From assembly GCF_001468265.1 (NCBI RefSeq), contig NZ_LNRZ01000002.1, positions 583,277-647,276 on the forward strand: a stretch of DNA of 64,000 nucleotides, in the 5' to 3' direction. Source of the stretch: Sphingopyxis sp. H050 (GTDB lineage: Bacteria > Pseudomonadota > Alphaproteobacteria > Sphingomonadales > Sphingomonadaceae). Below, piece after piece: positions 39,440 to 48,677 of this stretch; the stretch's first letter is position 1; each line of letters starts with the position of its first letter. Both the position numbers and the translations under genes were made by a program. Under the pieces are notes generated by a model. That model saw nothing but the letters and a program-made list of their open reading frames with translations, was not told the origin of the DNA and did no database searches.

Positions 39440-40810
39440 TCAGACATCCCGCGCCGGCAGGCTCAGTGTGAAGCGCGCACCCTGCCCCGGCGCGCTCTCG
39501 ACGGTCAACTCGCCGTCCATCGCCCGCGCCAGTCGCCGCGCGATATAGAGGCCCAGCCCCGATCCCCCGCTGTCGGTGCGGCCCAGGCGCTCGAATTTCT
39601 CGAACACGACCGCCTGCTGCTCGCTCGAAATCCCCTGCCCCTGGTCGGCGACGGTGACCATCGCGCGATCGCCGTCGCGGTCGACGCGGATCCAGATTTG
39701 CGAATTGTCGGGGGAGTAGCGGATCGCGTTGCCCAGCAGATTGAGCAGCACCTGCAGCACGCGGCGGAATTCGCCCGTCGCGGGCATTTTGTCGTCGACG
39801 CGCGGCGCATCGATGCGAATGCCCTTCTCCTCGGCCTTCATGCCGAGCAGTCCCACGGCGCGGCGCGCCAGGTCGCCAAGGTCGATCTCGTCCGCCGCGG
39901 CCTTGAAGCCTGGGCGTTCGATATTCTGCAGGTCGGCAAGATCGTCGACGAGGCCCAGCAAATGCCGCCCCGCATGGGCGATGTCGCCGGCATAGCGCGC
40001 ATAATCGGCGCGGATCGGCCCGTCGAACTGCCCTGAAATCGTCTCGGCGGTCGCGATGATCCGGCTCAGCGGCCCGCGCAGCGCGCCGTCGATACGCCGG
40101 CCGAACTGCGGATCGGACAGTGGCAAGGATCCGAACACCGGATCGGTGGGCATGGACGCCGCGGGCTCATCCTCCTCCGCCTCGTCGAGCGCCGCGATCC
40201 CGCGAAAACCCGTGAAGCGCCCCGTTGCGTCGAACAAAGCGTCGGCCGACAGCGTCATGGAGATCCGGTCACCCGGACCCTCGGCGCGCACTCGCTGCCC
40301 CGTGAAGCGCGACTGCCGCGCCAGCGCCTGCAGCACCGGAAAGCGCCCCTCGGCATCGGGCTGCAGCTCGAACAGCTCGGACAGCGACCGCGCTTCCCAA
40401 TTTTCAGGCACGAAGGGCGCTTCGGCGCCGCGGCGCAGCGCGACCATCCGCAGCTGCTGGTCGCATTCCCAGCTCCAGCCTTGCGGTGCAACATTATCGG
40501 TCGCTGCGGGGGCTTGTGGCACGGCGATCGGACGCGTGCGCCAGTCGCTGATTTCGATGCTGGCGCCCTCCGCGTCAGGAATGACGCGAACAACCGCGTG
40601 GACGTCGCTATGGTCGTCGGCGGCATAGAGTGGGCGCGAAATGTCGCGCTGCAGCCGCTGTGCCAGCGCGACGAGCCGCGCGAGATGCGGCAGCGCCAAC
40701 GGCTTGTTCAGGCCAGAGCCCGCGCGCTGTTGCAGGCGCAGCAACGGCGTGTCGGCGCTGACGAGGCCGCCCGAGCGATCGATCCGCCCCCGGATAAGGC
40801 GTTCGCTCAC
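39440..40810 (-). CDS. histidine-kinase-like protein lacking the phosphoacceptor histidine
   Basis: A 456-residue soluble protein. A PAS-like region (about 110-210) precedes a HisKA-like helical pair and a complete HATPase domain: N-box LLNLLGNAIRYSP, G1 DQGQGI (389-394), F-box VFEKFERL and G2 GSGLGL (416-421). Where active kinases have H-E-L-R-T-P-L, this protein has G-A-L-R-G-P-L (residues 242-248). The histidine that is normally phosphorylated is a glycine, and no histidine lies elsewhere in that helix. It may act as an allosteric pseudo-kinase, as DivL does with a tyrosine. The GTG start overlaps the upstream gene's stop (GTGA), so the two proteins are probably made together. Confidence 0.88.
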   Translation of the reverse strand: MSERLIRGRIDRSGGLVSADTPLLRLQQRAGSGLNKPLALPHLARLVALAQRLQRDISRPLYAADDHSDVHAVVRVIPDAEGASIEISDWRTRPIAVPQAPAATDNVAPQGWSWECDQQLRMVALRRGAEAPFVPENWEARSLSELFELQPDAEGRFPVLQALARQSRFTGQRVRAEGPGDRISMTLSADALFDATGRFTGFRGIAALDEAEEDEPAASMPTDPVFGSLPLSDPQFGRRIDGALRGPLSRIIATAETISGQFDGPIRADYARYAGDIAHAGRHLLGLVDDLADLQNIERPGFKAAADEIDLGDLARRAVGLLGMKAEEKGIRIDAPRVDDKMPATGEFRRVLQVLLNLLGNAIRYSPDNSQIWIRVDRDGDRAMVTVADQGQGISSEQQAVVFEKFERLGRTDSGGSGLGLYIARRLARAMDGELTVESAPGQGARFTLSLPARDV

Positions 40811-41739
40811 GCGCCGCCTCCGACAGCGCGCGCGGGCAGCATCGCCAGCGACGCCTCCAGCGGCGCGATCGCCGCCCGATCGAGCCGCAGCGGCGCGAGC
40901 AGGATCGGCAGCGCCGCCGCTTCGGCAGAGAGCAGCGCGAGCGCGGTATCGGCATAGCTGCGCTGCGCCGCGGCGGCCGCAAGCGCGATCAGCGCCGGCC
41001 AGTCTTGCCGGACGATGGCGGCCGCCGCGGCCTCGGCGACCGCCGAAGGCGCGGCGAGCGCGGCGTGATAGTCGGTGGCGGCGCGGTCGATGCCGGTTGC
41101 GGCGTCTTGGCGCGACACGGCCGCACGCACCGCCTCGCCCAGATTGCTCGCCAGCGTCCCATCCTTGTCTTCGCGCACCAGCCGCCATGCGGCGATGTCG
41201 AGCAGGAGCGCGCGCAGCAACTCGCGGTCGATGTCGGCCAGCGGCAACGCCGGATGGCCATAGGCGTCGAAACGTCGGCGGTCGGCGATCTGCAACGCCA
41301 GATAGGCCCGATCGGCCGCATCGCTGGCGCCGGCGGCGACCTCGGGCGTGACAACGACCGCCTCGTCGTCGGCGAGCGGTGCCGTGGCGCCGAGGCGCTG
41401 CGCGGATTGTTCGCGCCAGCGATGCTCCTCGGCGCGGGCGAAGCACGCTCCCGCGAGGCGGTCGGCGCCCGGGATCCCGCTGGCAAGCCAGTCGCGCCAC
41501 AGCGCCGCAGCATCGGTTTCGCTTCCCAGTTCCTCGGCGATATCGCCAACCAGCCGCCGCGCAATGCCGAGCGACAGCGCGCGCTGCTCCTCGGTCAGGC
41601 GGCCAGCCGTCGGTGCTCCCAGAAAGCCGGCGAGCTCGTGCAAACGCGCCGACAGGATCGGCGACGGCACATCGATGCCCGGCGGGGAAAGGGAGTCAGC
41701 CATGCCCGTCCGCGATAGCAGCATGTCGTTAATAGGCAT
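40807..41739 (-). CDS. uncharacterised helical protein coupled to the kinase-like gene
   Basis: A 310-residue, alanine-rich, almost entirely helical protein with no signal peptide or transmembrane segment. I recognise no named domain; repeated helix-turn-helix stretches (for example RLTEEQRALSLGIARRLVGD and DRAAIAPLEASLAML) suggest an alpha-solenoid. The stop overlaps the start of the histidine-less kinase, so a regulatory or scaffold role with that protein is likely, by position only. The start may be the ATG at 41739 or a later one (41724 or 41703). Unknown function. Confidence 0.75.
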   Translation of the reverse strand: MPINDMLLSRTGMADSLSPPGIDVPSPILSARLHELAGFLGAPTAGRLTEEQRALSLGIARRLVGDIAEELGSETDAAALWRDWLASGIPGADRLAGACFARAEEHRWREQSAQRLGATAPLADDEAVVVTPEVAAGASDAADRAYLALQIADRRRFDAYGHPALPLADIDRELLRALLLDIAAWRLVREDKDGTLASNLGEAVRAAVSRQDAATGIDRAATDYHAALAAPSAVAEAAAAAIVRQDWPALIALAAAAAQRSYADTALALLSAEAAALPILLAPLRLDRAAIAPLEASLAMLPARAVGGGA

Positions 41740-41764
41740 TAAACCTTGAAGCGCCCTGTTTTAG

Positions 41765-41811
41765 CGCGCTGTTTTTGAGCGCTGTTTTTGAGCGCGCTGT
41801 GGTCAGCGCGC
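41765..41811. repeat. short tandem repeat of a palindromic octamer
   Basis: The self-complementary AGCGCGCT occurs intact twice (near 41763 and 41791), and a shortened AGCGCT lies between them. The copies are joined by GTTTTTG linkers, and an AGCGCGC continues over the stop codon of the next minus-strand gene. It can form several alternative hairpins in the 63-base gap and may be a processing or termination element. Confidence 0.45.
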
Positions 41812-43017
41812 GCCCGGGCGGCGTGCGAGGCGCAGCCATAACAGGATCTGCAGCAGCGCAAGCAAGGGCAGGATAGCGAACATCAACGTCGCAAAGTCGA
41901 AGATCAGCGCGGGGGCGAGCAATATCCACGCCTGATCGGTATCCGGCAGCAACCAGTGAAACCGCCTTTTTTCACCGCCATCTTCATAAAGCCAGCGCGC
42001 GAGCAGGATCGCCGCCGCCAGGCACGGCGCCAGCGCGGCTTCCGCAAAGGCCGGCATCAGATGATCGGGCCCGCCCAGCGACACCAGCCAAGGATAGAAG
42101 CCGAGCAGAGCCCAGCCGAAGGTGCGGATCAGATCGCGTACCCGATCCTGCGCGGCGCTTTCGGCACGAAAGGCCGACAGAAAGCGCATCGCGGCCAGGC
42201 AAAGCCCGCCAAAAATGGCGACCAGCGCGCCCGCCGCCGCCAGCCCGCTTGCCGCCAACGCGGCGACGGCGATCCATGAAAAGGCCGTGATGAAAGGCAA
42301 ATAGCGCGCGGTCTTCGGCGATTTTACCAGCAACGGTCCGATCAACCGCACGATCGGCATCATGATCGCCGATCGGCCAAGCCCCATGCCCCCATATTCG
42401 ACCTGCTGCAGGCTCGATTGCTCGATCAGCGCCGCGGTCGGGCGATCGCTGACGATCGCGATCTCACCCTGCTCGAACAGCGCGGGTTCGCAGTAAAGCC
42501 GCCGCGCGCCCGACTGCACCGCCAGGCGCAGCAGCGTCAGCATCATGTCCCACTCGCCGGGCATCGCGGCGAGCTCGACGACCATCGGCTGCGAGATCGA
42601 GGCCAGCCCGCCCCAGCGCCGCGTCGCGTCGATCCGCTCGAAGCTTTGCGTCAGCATCGTGTCGCCGGTCACGAGGATCGCGGGCGATCCGGGCTTGGCG
42701 ATCGCCGCATAATGCGTGCCACCGGCGCGCAGGCCGTCGGCGACCAGGATAATCCGGTCTTCGGCCTCAACCAGCGCGACAAGGTCGCCGGCGGCGCGGA
42801 CCGGCGTCACCTTGAGGCCGCGCCGGCGGATGCGGTCACAGGTCGCCAGCAGATCGGCTGGAACCGCCGCCACCGCGACCGCGATGTGCGTCACGCCGAC
42901 GTCGGCGAGCCGCGCCGCCTGCCGCTCGATCAGCGTCTCGCCCGCCACGGTGACGAGCGCGCGCAGCCCCCCGTCGGGCAAGATTTCGCTCGCGCCGACC
43001 AGCGCGATCAGGGCCAC
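41803..43017 (-). CDS. membrane protein with N-terminal nucleotidyltransferase-like domain
   Basis: A 404-residue protein. Residues 1-200 resemble a sugar-nucleotidyltransferase Rossmann fold (ALVTVAGETLIERQAARLADV, then RIILVADGLRAGG), but the usual N-terminal G-x-G-T-R-nucleotide loop reads ALIALVGASEILPDGG and is weak. From about residue 225 there are five or six membrane helices. The plan recalls bifunctional NTP-transferase/CDP-alcohol phosphatidyltransferases, yet the DGxxAR...G...D...D motif is missing, so catalysis is doubtful. The GTG at 43017 follows GGGGGG at five bases. It is divergent from gyrA and upstream of the helical protein and pseudo-kinase genes. Confidence 0.75.
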   Translation of the reverse strand: MALIALVGASEILPDGGLRALVTVAGETLIERQAARLADVGVTHIAVAVAAVPADLLATCDRIRRRGLKVTPVRAAGDLVALVEAEDRIILVADGLRAGGTHYAAIAKPGSPAILVTGDTMLTQSFERIDATRRWGGLASISQPMVVELAAMPGEWDMMLTLLRLAVQSGARRLYCEPALFEQGEIAIVSDRPTAALIEQSSLQQVEYGGMGLGRSAIMMPIVRLIGPLLVKSPKTARYLPFITAFSWIAVAALAASGLAAAGALVAIFGGLCLAAMRFLSAFRAESAAQDRVRDLIRTFGWALLGFYPWLVSLGGPDHLMPAFAEAALAPCLAAAILLARWLYEDGGEKRRFHWLLPDTDQAWILLAPALIFDFATLMFAILPLLALLQILLWLRLARRPGAR

Positions 43018-43251
43018 CGGCGCCCCCCAGGCAGGCTCTTGGTCATCGCGTCGCAGCTTTAGGGTCGGGCGCGCGATTGGCAAGCCGCTTGTCGTGCTCC
43101 GCGAGGCCGCGCAAAGCCGTGTTTTGGCCGCCAATTTTCGTGCTTCGCCGAACGCAAAAAATCTGCCGAAAAGCGACCGAATCGCTGGCCTTTCCATGCC
43201 CCATCGGCTAGGCCGAAAGCATCTCCCGAAAGAGCAGAAAAAGGCCGGGCT

Positions 43252-45972
43252 TTGACCGAAGAAAATTCGCAGTTGCCGCCGTCGGATGACGGCGTTTCGC
43301 CGATCAATATCGTCGACGAAATGAAGACCTCGTACCTCGATTACGCGATGAGCGTGATCGTCAGCCGCGCGCTGCCGGATGTGCGCGACGGCCTGAAGCC
43401 CGTTCACCGCCGGATCCTCTATTCGGCGTTCGAGAGCGGCTATGTCGCCGGTCGTCCCTATCGCAAGTCGGCCCGCATCGTCGGCGACGTCATGGGTAAA
43501 TATCACCCGCACGGCGACAGTTCGATCTACGAAGCGCTCGCCCGCATGACGCAGGATTGGTCGATGAGCGTCCCGCTCGTCGATGGTCAGGGCAATTTCG
43601 GCTCGATGGACCCCGATCCGCCGGCGGCGATGCGCTACACCGAATCGCGCTTGGCCAAGGTCGCGAACACGTTGCTGGGCGATCTCGACAAGGATACGGT
43701 CGATTTCCAGCCCAACTACGACGGCTCGGAATCCGAGCCCACCGTCCTGCCCGCGCGCTATCCCAACCTGCTCGTCAATGGCGCCGGCGGCATCGCGGTC
43801 GGCATGGCGACCAATATCCCGCCGCACAACCTCGGCGAAGTGATCAACGCGACGCTGGCGACGATCGACAATCCCGCGATCACCCTCGACGATTTGATGG
43901 CGATCGTTCCGGGCCCCGACTTTCCGACCGGCGCGATGATGCTGGGCCAGGGCGGCGCGCGGCTGGCCTATGCCACGGGCCGCGGATCGATCATGATGCG
44001 GTCGACCCACGTGATCGAAGAAGGCCGAAACGATCGCCAGTCGATTGTTTTGACTTCGATTCCTTTCCAGGTCGGCAAGTCGGGCCTGGTCGAGAAGATC
44101 GCCGAAGCCGCCCGCGACAAGCGCATCGAGGGCGTCGCCGACATTCGCGATGAATCGAACCGCGAAGGCGTGCGCGTCGTCATCGAGCTGAAGCGGGACG
44201 CGACCGCCGAGGTCGTCCTCAACCAGCTGTGGCGGCACACCCCCGCGCAGTCGAGCTTCCCCGCGAACATGCTCGCGATCCGCGGCGGACGCCCCGAAAT
44301 GATGGGGCTGAAGACGATCCTCGAGGCGTTCATCGCCTTCCGCGAGGAAATCATCACCCGGCGCTGCAAGTTCGAGCTCGGAAAGGCGCGCGACCGCGCG
44401 CACATCTTGCTCGGCCTCGTCGTCGCGGTCAGCAATCTCGACGAAGTGGTCCGCATCATCCGCGGCTCGTCGAGCCCGGCGGCGGCGCGCGATGCGCTGC
44501 TCGCCCGCGAATGGCCGATCGGCGATATCGCGCCCTATATCCGCCTGGTCGAAGCAATCGACGGCGAGATGGACGAAAGCGCGAGCTATCGCTTGTCGGA
44601 AATTCAGGTGAAGGCGATCCTCGACCTTCGCCTGCATCGCCTGACGGCGCTGGGGCGAGACGATATCGGGAACGAACTCAAGGAGCTGGCGAACGAAATT
44701 GAGGGATTGCTTGAAATCCTTGCCGACCGCGAAAAGCTCTATGCCGTGATGCGTGAGGAGCTGATCGCGGTCCGCGACGAATTCGCGAAGCCGCGCCGCA
44801 CGCTCCTTGCGCCCGCCGCCGACGGCATCGACGACGAGGATCTGATCGAGCGCGAGGAGATGGTCGTGACCGTCACCCTCGACGGCTATATCAAGCGCAC
44901 CCCGCTCGAAACCTTCCGCGCCCAGCGCCGCGGCGGCAAGGGCCGCGCCGGCATGGCGACCAAGGACGAAGACGTCGTCACCAACCTGTTCGTCACCTCG
45001 ACGCACACGCCGGTGCTCTTCTTCTCGACCGCGGGCAAGGTCTACCGCATGAAAGTGTGGCGCCTGCCCGAGGGCGGCCCCGCGACGCGCGGCCGTCCGA
45101 TGATCAACCTTCTCCCGCTGGCGCAGGGCGAAACCATCTCGACCGTGCTGCCGCTGCCCGAGGACGAGGGCGAGTGGGGCAAGCTGCACGTCATGTTCGC
45201 AACCGCGAAGGGCAATGTGCGTCGCAACAGCATGGACGCCTTCACCAACGTGCCCTCGAACGGCAAGATCGCGATGAAGTTCGAGGGCGAGGACGAGGAC
45301 GACCGGCTGATCGGCGTCGCCCTTCTCGACGAGAGCGACGACGTGCTGCTCGCGACGCGCCAGGGCAAGGCGATCCGCTTCGCCGGCGACGACGTGCGCG
45401 AATTCCAGAGCCGCAATTCGACCGGCGTGCGCGGCATGCGCCTCGCCAAAGGCGACGAGGTGATCTCGCTCTCGATCCTCCACAAGGTCGGCACGACCAG
45501 CGAGGAGCGCGACGCCTATCTGCGCGCCGCGCCGTGGAAGGATAATGAGAACGCGCCGACCCTGCCCGCCGACCGCATGGAAGAGCTGGCCGCGCGTGAG
45601 GAGTTCATCCTCACCGTCTGCGCCAACGGTTATGGCAAGCTGTCGTCCGCCTATGAATATCGCCGCACAGGCCGCGGCGGCCAGGGGATCACCAATATCG
45701 ACAATATCGCCCGCAACGGCCTGGTCGTCGCGAGCTTCCCGGCCACCAAGACGCATCAGCTGATGCTCGTCACCGATCAGGCGAAGCTCATTCGCATGGG
45801 CCTCGACTCGATGCGCGTGATCGGCCGCGGCAGCGCGGGCGTGCGCCTGTTCGACGTCGCCAATGACGAGCATGTCGTCTCGGCGGCGCTGATCGAGGAT
45901 AGCGACGAAGAGGAAGCCGACGGCGCCGAAGCCGCGGCCGAGGCTCCCGCGACGGAAGCTCCGTCCGAATGA
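43252..45972 (+). CDS. gyrA: DNA gyrase subunit A
   Basis: A 906-residue topoisomerase subunit that cuts and rejoins DNA. The catalytic Tyr129 is in [12 protein letters not shown] and the GyrA box is QRRGGKG. In the quinolone region the sequence is [13 protein letters not shown], giving Ser at the E. coli Ser83 position and Glu at Asp87, a drug-sensitive-type arrangement. The start is TTG at 43252. The C-terminal tail is very acidic and Ala-rich ([19 protein letters not shown]). A four-base overlap couples it to the following DUF952 gene. Confidence 0.97.
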   Translation: MTEENSQLPPSDDGVSPINIVDEMKTSYLDYAMSVIVSRALPDVRDGLKPVHRRILYSAFESGYVAGRPYRKSARIVGDVMGKYHPHGDSSIYEALARMTQDWSMSVPLVDGQGNFGSMDPDPPAAMRYTESRLAKVANTLLGDLDKDTVDFQPNYDGSESEPTVLPARYPNLLVNGAGGIAVGMATNIPPHNLGEVINATLATIDNPAITLDDLMAIVPGPDFPTGAMMLGQGGARLAYATGRGSIMMRSTHVIEEGRNDRQSIVLTSIPFQVGKSGLVEKIAEAARDKRIEGVADIRDESNREGVRVVIELKRDATAEVVLNQLWRHTPAQSSFPANMLAIRGGRPEMMGLKTILEAFIAFREEIITRRCKFELGKARDRAHILLGLVVAVSNLDEVVRIIRGSSSPAAARDALLAREWPIGDIAPYIRLVEAIDGEMDESASYRLSEIQVKAILDLRLHRLTALGRDDIGNELKELANEIEGLLEILADREKLYAVMREELIAVRDEFAKPRRTLLAPAADGIDDEDLIEREEMVVTVTLDGYIKRTPLETFRAQRRGGKGRAGMATKDEDVVTNLFVTSTHTPVLFFSTAGKVYRMKVWRLPEGGPATRGRPMINLLPLAQGETISTVLPLPEDEGEWGKLHVMFATAKGNVRRNSMDAFTNVPSNGKIAMKFEGEDEDDRLIGVALLDESDDVLLATRQGKAIRFAGDDVREFQSRNSTGVRGMRLAKGDEVISLSILHKVGTTSEERDAYLRAAPWKDNENAPTLPADRMEELAAREEFILTVCANGYGKLSSAYEYRRTGRGGQGITNIDNIARNGLVVASFPATKTHQLMLVTDQAKLIRMGLDSMRVIGRGSAGVRLFDVANDEHVVSAALIEDSDEEEADGAEAAAEAPATEAPSE

Positions 45973-46280
45973 CCGCGCCGACGGCCTTCAAGGTGCTGAC
46001 CCAGCAGCAATGGGCCGATTTCGAGCGCGAGCGCGTGTTTCGCGGCGCACCGGTGGATATTGCCGACGGCTATATCCACCTGTCGACCGCGGAGCAGCTC
46101 GAGGCGACGATCGCCAAATATTTCGCCGGCCAGAGCGGGCTGATGATCGCCGAGGTCGACCTCGCCTGCCTCGGCGACGCGATCCGCTGGGAGCCCGCGC
46201 GCGGCGGCGACCTGTTCCCGCATATCTACGCCGAGCTGCCGATCCACGCGGTGGTGAGCCTGCAACGGCGCGACCAATAA
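45969..46280 (+). CDS. DUF952 family protein
   Basis: A 103-residue protein of the small DUF952 family. The signature [19 protein letters not shown] near residue 34 and [11 protein letters not shown] near the C-terminus are clear. The biochemical role is not established; the fold of the family resembles ADP-ribosyltransferase-like small domains. Its ATG overlaps the gyrA stop, so its expression follows gyrA. A palindrome pair begins right after its stop codon. Confidence 0.9.
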   Translation: MTAPTAFKVLTQQQWADFERERVFRGAPVDIADGYIHLSTAEQLEATIAKYFAGQSGLMIAEVDLACLGDAIRWEPARGGDLFPHIYAELPIHAVVSLQRRDQ

Positions 46281-46374
46281 CCGTCGCCCCCGCGAAGGCG
46301 GGGGCCGCTATCGTTGCTACTCGGCCAATCTGTTCGACATCTTCCAACGGCCCCCGCCGCCGCGGGGGGCGACG
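46281..46374. repeat. inverted pair of dispersed palindromes (copy C)
   Basis: The left unit (46281-46308) begins one base after the DUF952 stop; the right unit (46348-46374) is its diverged inverted copy, with CCGCCG where the others have CCTTCG. It belongs to the same family as copies A, B and D. It probably forms the 3' end of the gyrA-DUF952 message. Confidence 0.85.
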
Positions 46375-46472
46375 ATCTCCTTTAGTCGAACGCCGCCCGG
46401 CGTTGGTCGCATCTTGCTTCGCCTGCCCGAATCCCCCTACCACTCTCGGCCTGTCCGATATTGGGGGAAACC

Positions 46473-48548
46473 ATGACGATGCGCCTCGTACTGCTCGCCG
46501 CCCTGCTGGCCTCGGCCGCGCCCGCCGCCGTTTACGCGCATGAGGAACCCGCGCCCGCGGCGCCGTCGAAGCCCGTCCCCAAGGAAGAGCTGCTGAAGCC
46601 CCCCGCCGATGCCGCGCATTATGTCGTCGTCTCCGAATCGGGCAAGCATGGCGACCAGTGGCGCTGGCAACTGCCCGACGGGCGCACCGCCTATCGCTGG
46701 TCGCAGGAACTGCGCGGCTGGATCACCGAGATGGATCAGGTGACCAGCTTTGCCGCCGACGGGTCGGTCACCGCGACGACCATCCGCGGCGTCACCACCT
46801 CGGGCGACGCCGCCGAGGACTATCGCGTCGCCAATGGCCGCGCGGCGTGGAAGACCGCGAACGACGCGGGCGAGGCTGCGGCCGGCGGCTGGTATATCCC
46901 CGCGGGCGGCACCAACCTCGGCAGCGCCCCGCTGATCGACGCGCTTGCCGCCGCCGGCGAGGCCGGCGTGAATTTCCTGCCCAGCGGCAAGGGCCGCCTC
47001 ACCCTCGGCCCGACCCAGGTGATCCAGGGGCCGCGCGGTCCCAAGACCGTCCAGCTCGCCTTCGTCAGCGGCATCCTGCCCTCGCCCTACCCGGTCTGGC
47101 TCGACGAGAATAAACGCTATTTCGCGGACATCAGCTTCCTGTCGGTGATTCCGGAGGGGTATGAGGGCGCGCTGAAGCAGCTGAAGGGCGTGCAGGAAAA
47201 GGCGACCGCCGACACCGTCGCGGCCATCGCCAAACGCTTCCTGTCGCCCGCCGCCAAAGCGCCCGTGCTGATCGACAATGTCCAGCTGTTCGACGCCGAC
47301 AAGGGCGTCTTCCTCGCGAACCGCGCGGTCCTTGCCCGCGACGGCAAGATCGCTGCCATCGGCGCCGCCGGCTCGCTGAAGGCCCCCACGGGGACGCAGC
47401 GCATCGATGGCCGCGGCAAGACGCTCGTCCCCGGCATCTGGGACAGCCACCTTCACATCGGCGACGATTGGGACGTGCTGTCTAACACCGCCAACGGCAT
47501 CACCAGCTTCCGCAGCCCCGGCACCAACTTCGACCGCGCGATCGACGCGACCAAGCGCCGCGCCGCCCAGACGCTGCTGATGGGCGAGCCCTTCATTTCG
47601 GTCATCATCGACAAGAAGGACCCGCTCGCCGCGCAAGGCGCCGAAGTCGTCAGCAGCGCCGACGAAGCCATCGCTGCGGTCCGCCGCGTCAAGGCGGCGG
47701 GCCTGTGGGGCGTCAAATTCTACACCTCGATGAACCCCGCGTGGATCGCCCCTGCCGCCGCCGAGGCGCACAGGCTCGGCCTCCACGTCCACGGCCATGT
47801 TCCCGCGACGATGAAGCCCAGTGAGGCCGTCGCCGCCGGCTATGACGAGCTCACCCACCTCAATTTCGTCGCGATGGAGGCGATGCCGCGCGAGGTGATC
47901 GACAAGGCGAACACCCGCGCCCGCGTCGAGGGTCCGGCGCGCTATTTCAAGGACGTCGACCTCGACGCCCAGCCGATGAAGGGCTTCATCGCCGATCTTG
48001 CCAAGAAAAAGACTATCGTCGATCCGACCATCGTCATCTTCGAAGGCATGCTGACGCAGGACGGCGGCAAGCCCCAGCCGGCTTACGCACCCTATATGGG
48101 AATCATCTCGCCCGTCATCGAACGTTCGGTCTTCACCGCCGGCGGCTATCCGCTGATCGAGGGGCTGACGCGCGACGACTATCGCAAAAGCTATGCAAAG
48201 ATGGTCGAACTGGTCCGCCGCCTGCACCAGGCGGGCGTGCCGATCGTCGCGGGCACCGACGGCTGGGGGATCGAACTGATCCGCGAGCTCGAAATCTACC
48301 AGCAGGCGGGCTTCACCCCAGCCGAGGCAATCCAGAGCGCCACCATCGTCCCCGCCCGCGTCGTCGGCGCCGACAAGCGCACCGGCTCGATCGCGGTCGG
48401 CAAAGAGGCCGACATGGTCCTCGTCGACGGCGACGCCTCGACCGATCTCGGCGCGCTCCGCCGCGTCGTGACCGTGGTCAGCGACGGCTATGTGATGGAT
48501 GCCGACGAGCTTCGGAAGGCAGCGGGATATAGCGGCCGGCCGAAATAG
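46473..48548 (+). CDS. secreted metal-dependent amidohydrolase
   Basis: A 691-residue exported protein (signal peptide MRLVLLAALLASAAPAAVYA). After about 240 residues of family-specific sequence comes the amidohydrolase barrel. Its landmarks are WDSHLHIGDD (first metal site), the lysine-containing GVKFYTSMNP, HVHGHVP, ELTHLNF and AGTDGWG (last Asp), ending in a beta-sandwich strand KEADMVLVDGD. This is the imidazolonepropionase/prolidase-like branch; the substrate is probably a peptide or cyclic amide, not identified. The ATG at 46473 follows GGGGGAAACC; MRLV at 46479 is also possible. Confidence 0.9.
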   Translation: MTMRLVLLAALLASAAPAAVYAHEEPAPAAPSKPVPKEELLKPPADAAHYVVVSESGKHGDQWRWQLPDGRTAYRWSQELRGWITEMDQVTSFAADGSVTATTIRGVTTSGDAAEDYRVANGRAAWKTANDAGEAAAGGWYIPAGGTNLGSAPLIDALAAAGEAGVNFLPSGKGRLTLGPTQVIQGPRGPKTVQLAFVSGILPSPYPVWLDENKRYFADISFLSVIPEGYEGALKQLKGVQEKATADTVAAIAKRFLSPAAKAPVLIDNVQLFDADKGVFLANRAVLARDGKIAAIGAAGSLKAPTGTQRIDGRGKTLVPGIWDSHLHIGDDWDVLSNTANGITSFRSPGTNFDRAIDATKRRAAQTLLMGEPFISVIIDKKDPLAAQGAEVVSSADEAIAAVRRVKAAGLWGVKFYTSMNPAWIAPAAAEAHRLGLHVHGHVPATMKPSEAVAAGYDELTHLNFVAMEAMPREVIDKANTRARVEGPARYFKDVDLDAQPMKGFIADLAKKKTIVDPTIVIFEGMLTQDGGKPQPAYAPYMGIISPVIERSVFTAGGYPLIEGLTRDDYRKSYAKMVELVRRLHQAGVPIVAGTDGWGIELIRELEIYQQAGFTPAEAIQSATIVPARVVGADKRTGSIAVGKEADMVLVDGDASTDLGALRRVVTVVSDGYVMDADELRKAAGYSGRPK

Positions 48549-48677
48549 GGGCGCCGCCTGTTGCGCCGTTTCAGCAGCCATCCGTGGCGCGGATTTGCTC
48601 CGGCGGCATGAGAAGCGCAGGCCGTCGATGCCGCACAAAGCCGGGATGACCGCTGACTATAGGCGGCGTTCCGCTCG

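Noticed and set aside
41729..41742. Possible CtrA site TTAATAGGCATTAA
   Set aside because: The spacing is six, not seven, and it overlaps the start codon of the helical protein gene.
43061..43216. Short minus-strand frame beginning MGHGKASDS in the gyrA upstream gap
   Set aside because: No ribosome binding site, no membrane segment or family, and it fills a promoter region.
43018..45873. Upstream extension of the nucleotidyltransferase-like gene across gyrA on the minus strand
   Set aside because: This part is antisense to gyrA and compositionally a shadow; only the portion below 43017 has protein-like sequence.
46437..48638. A 733-codon minus-strand open frame
   Set aside because: It is the shadow of the secreted amidohydrolase gene.
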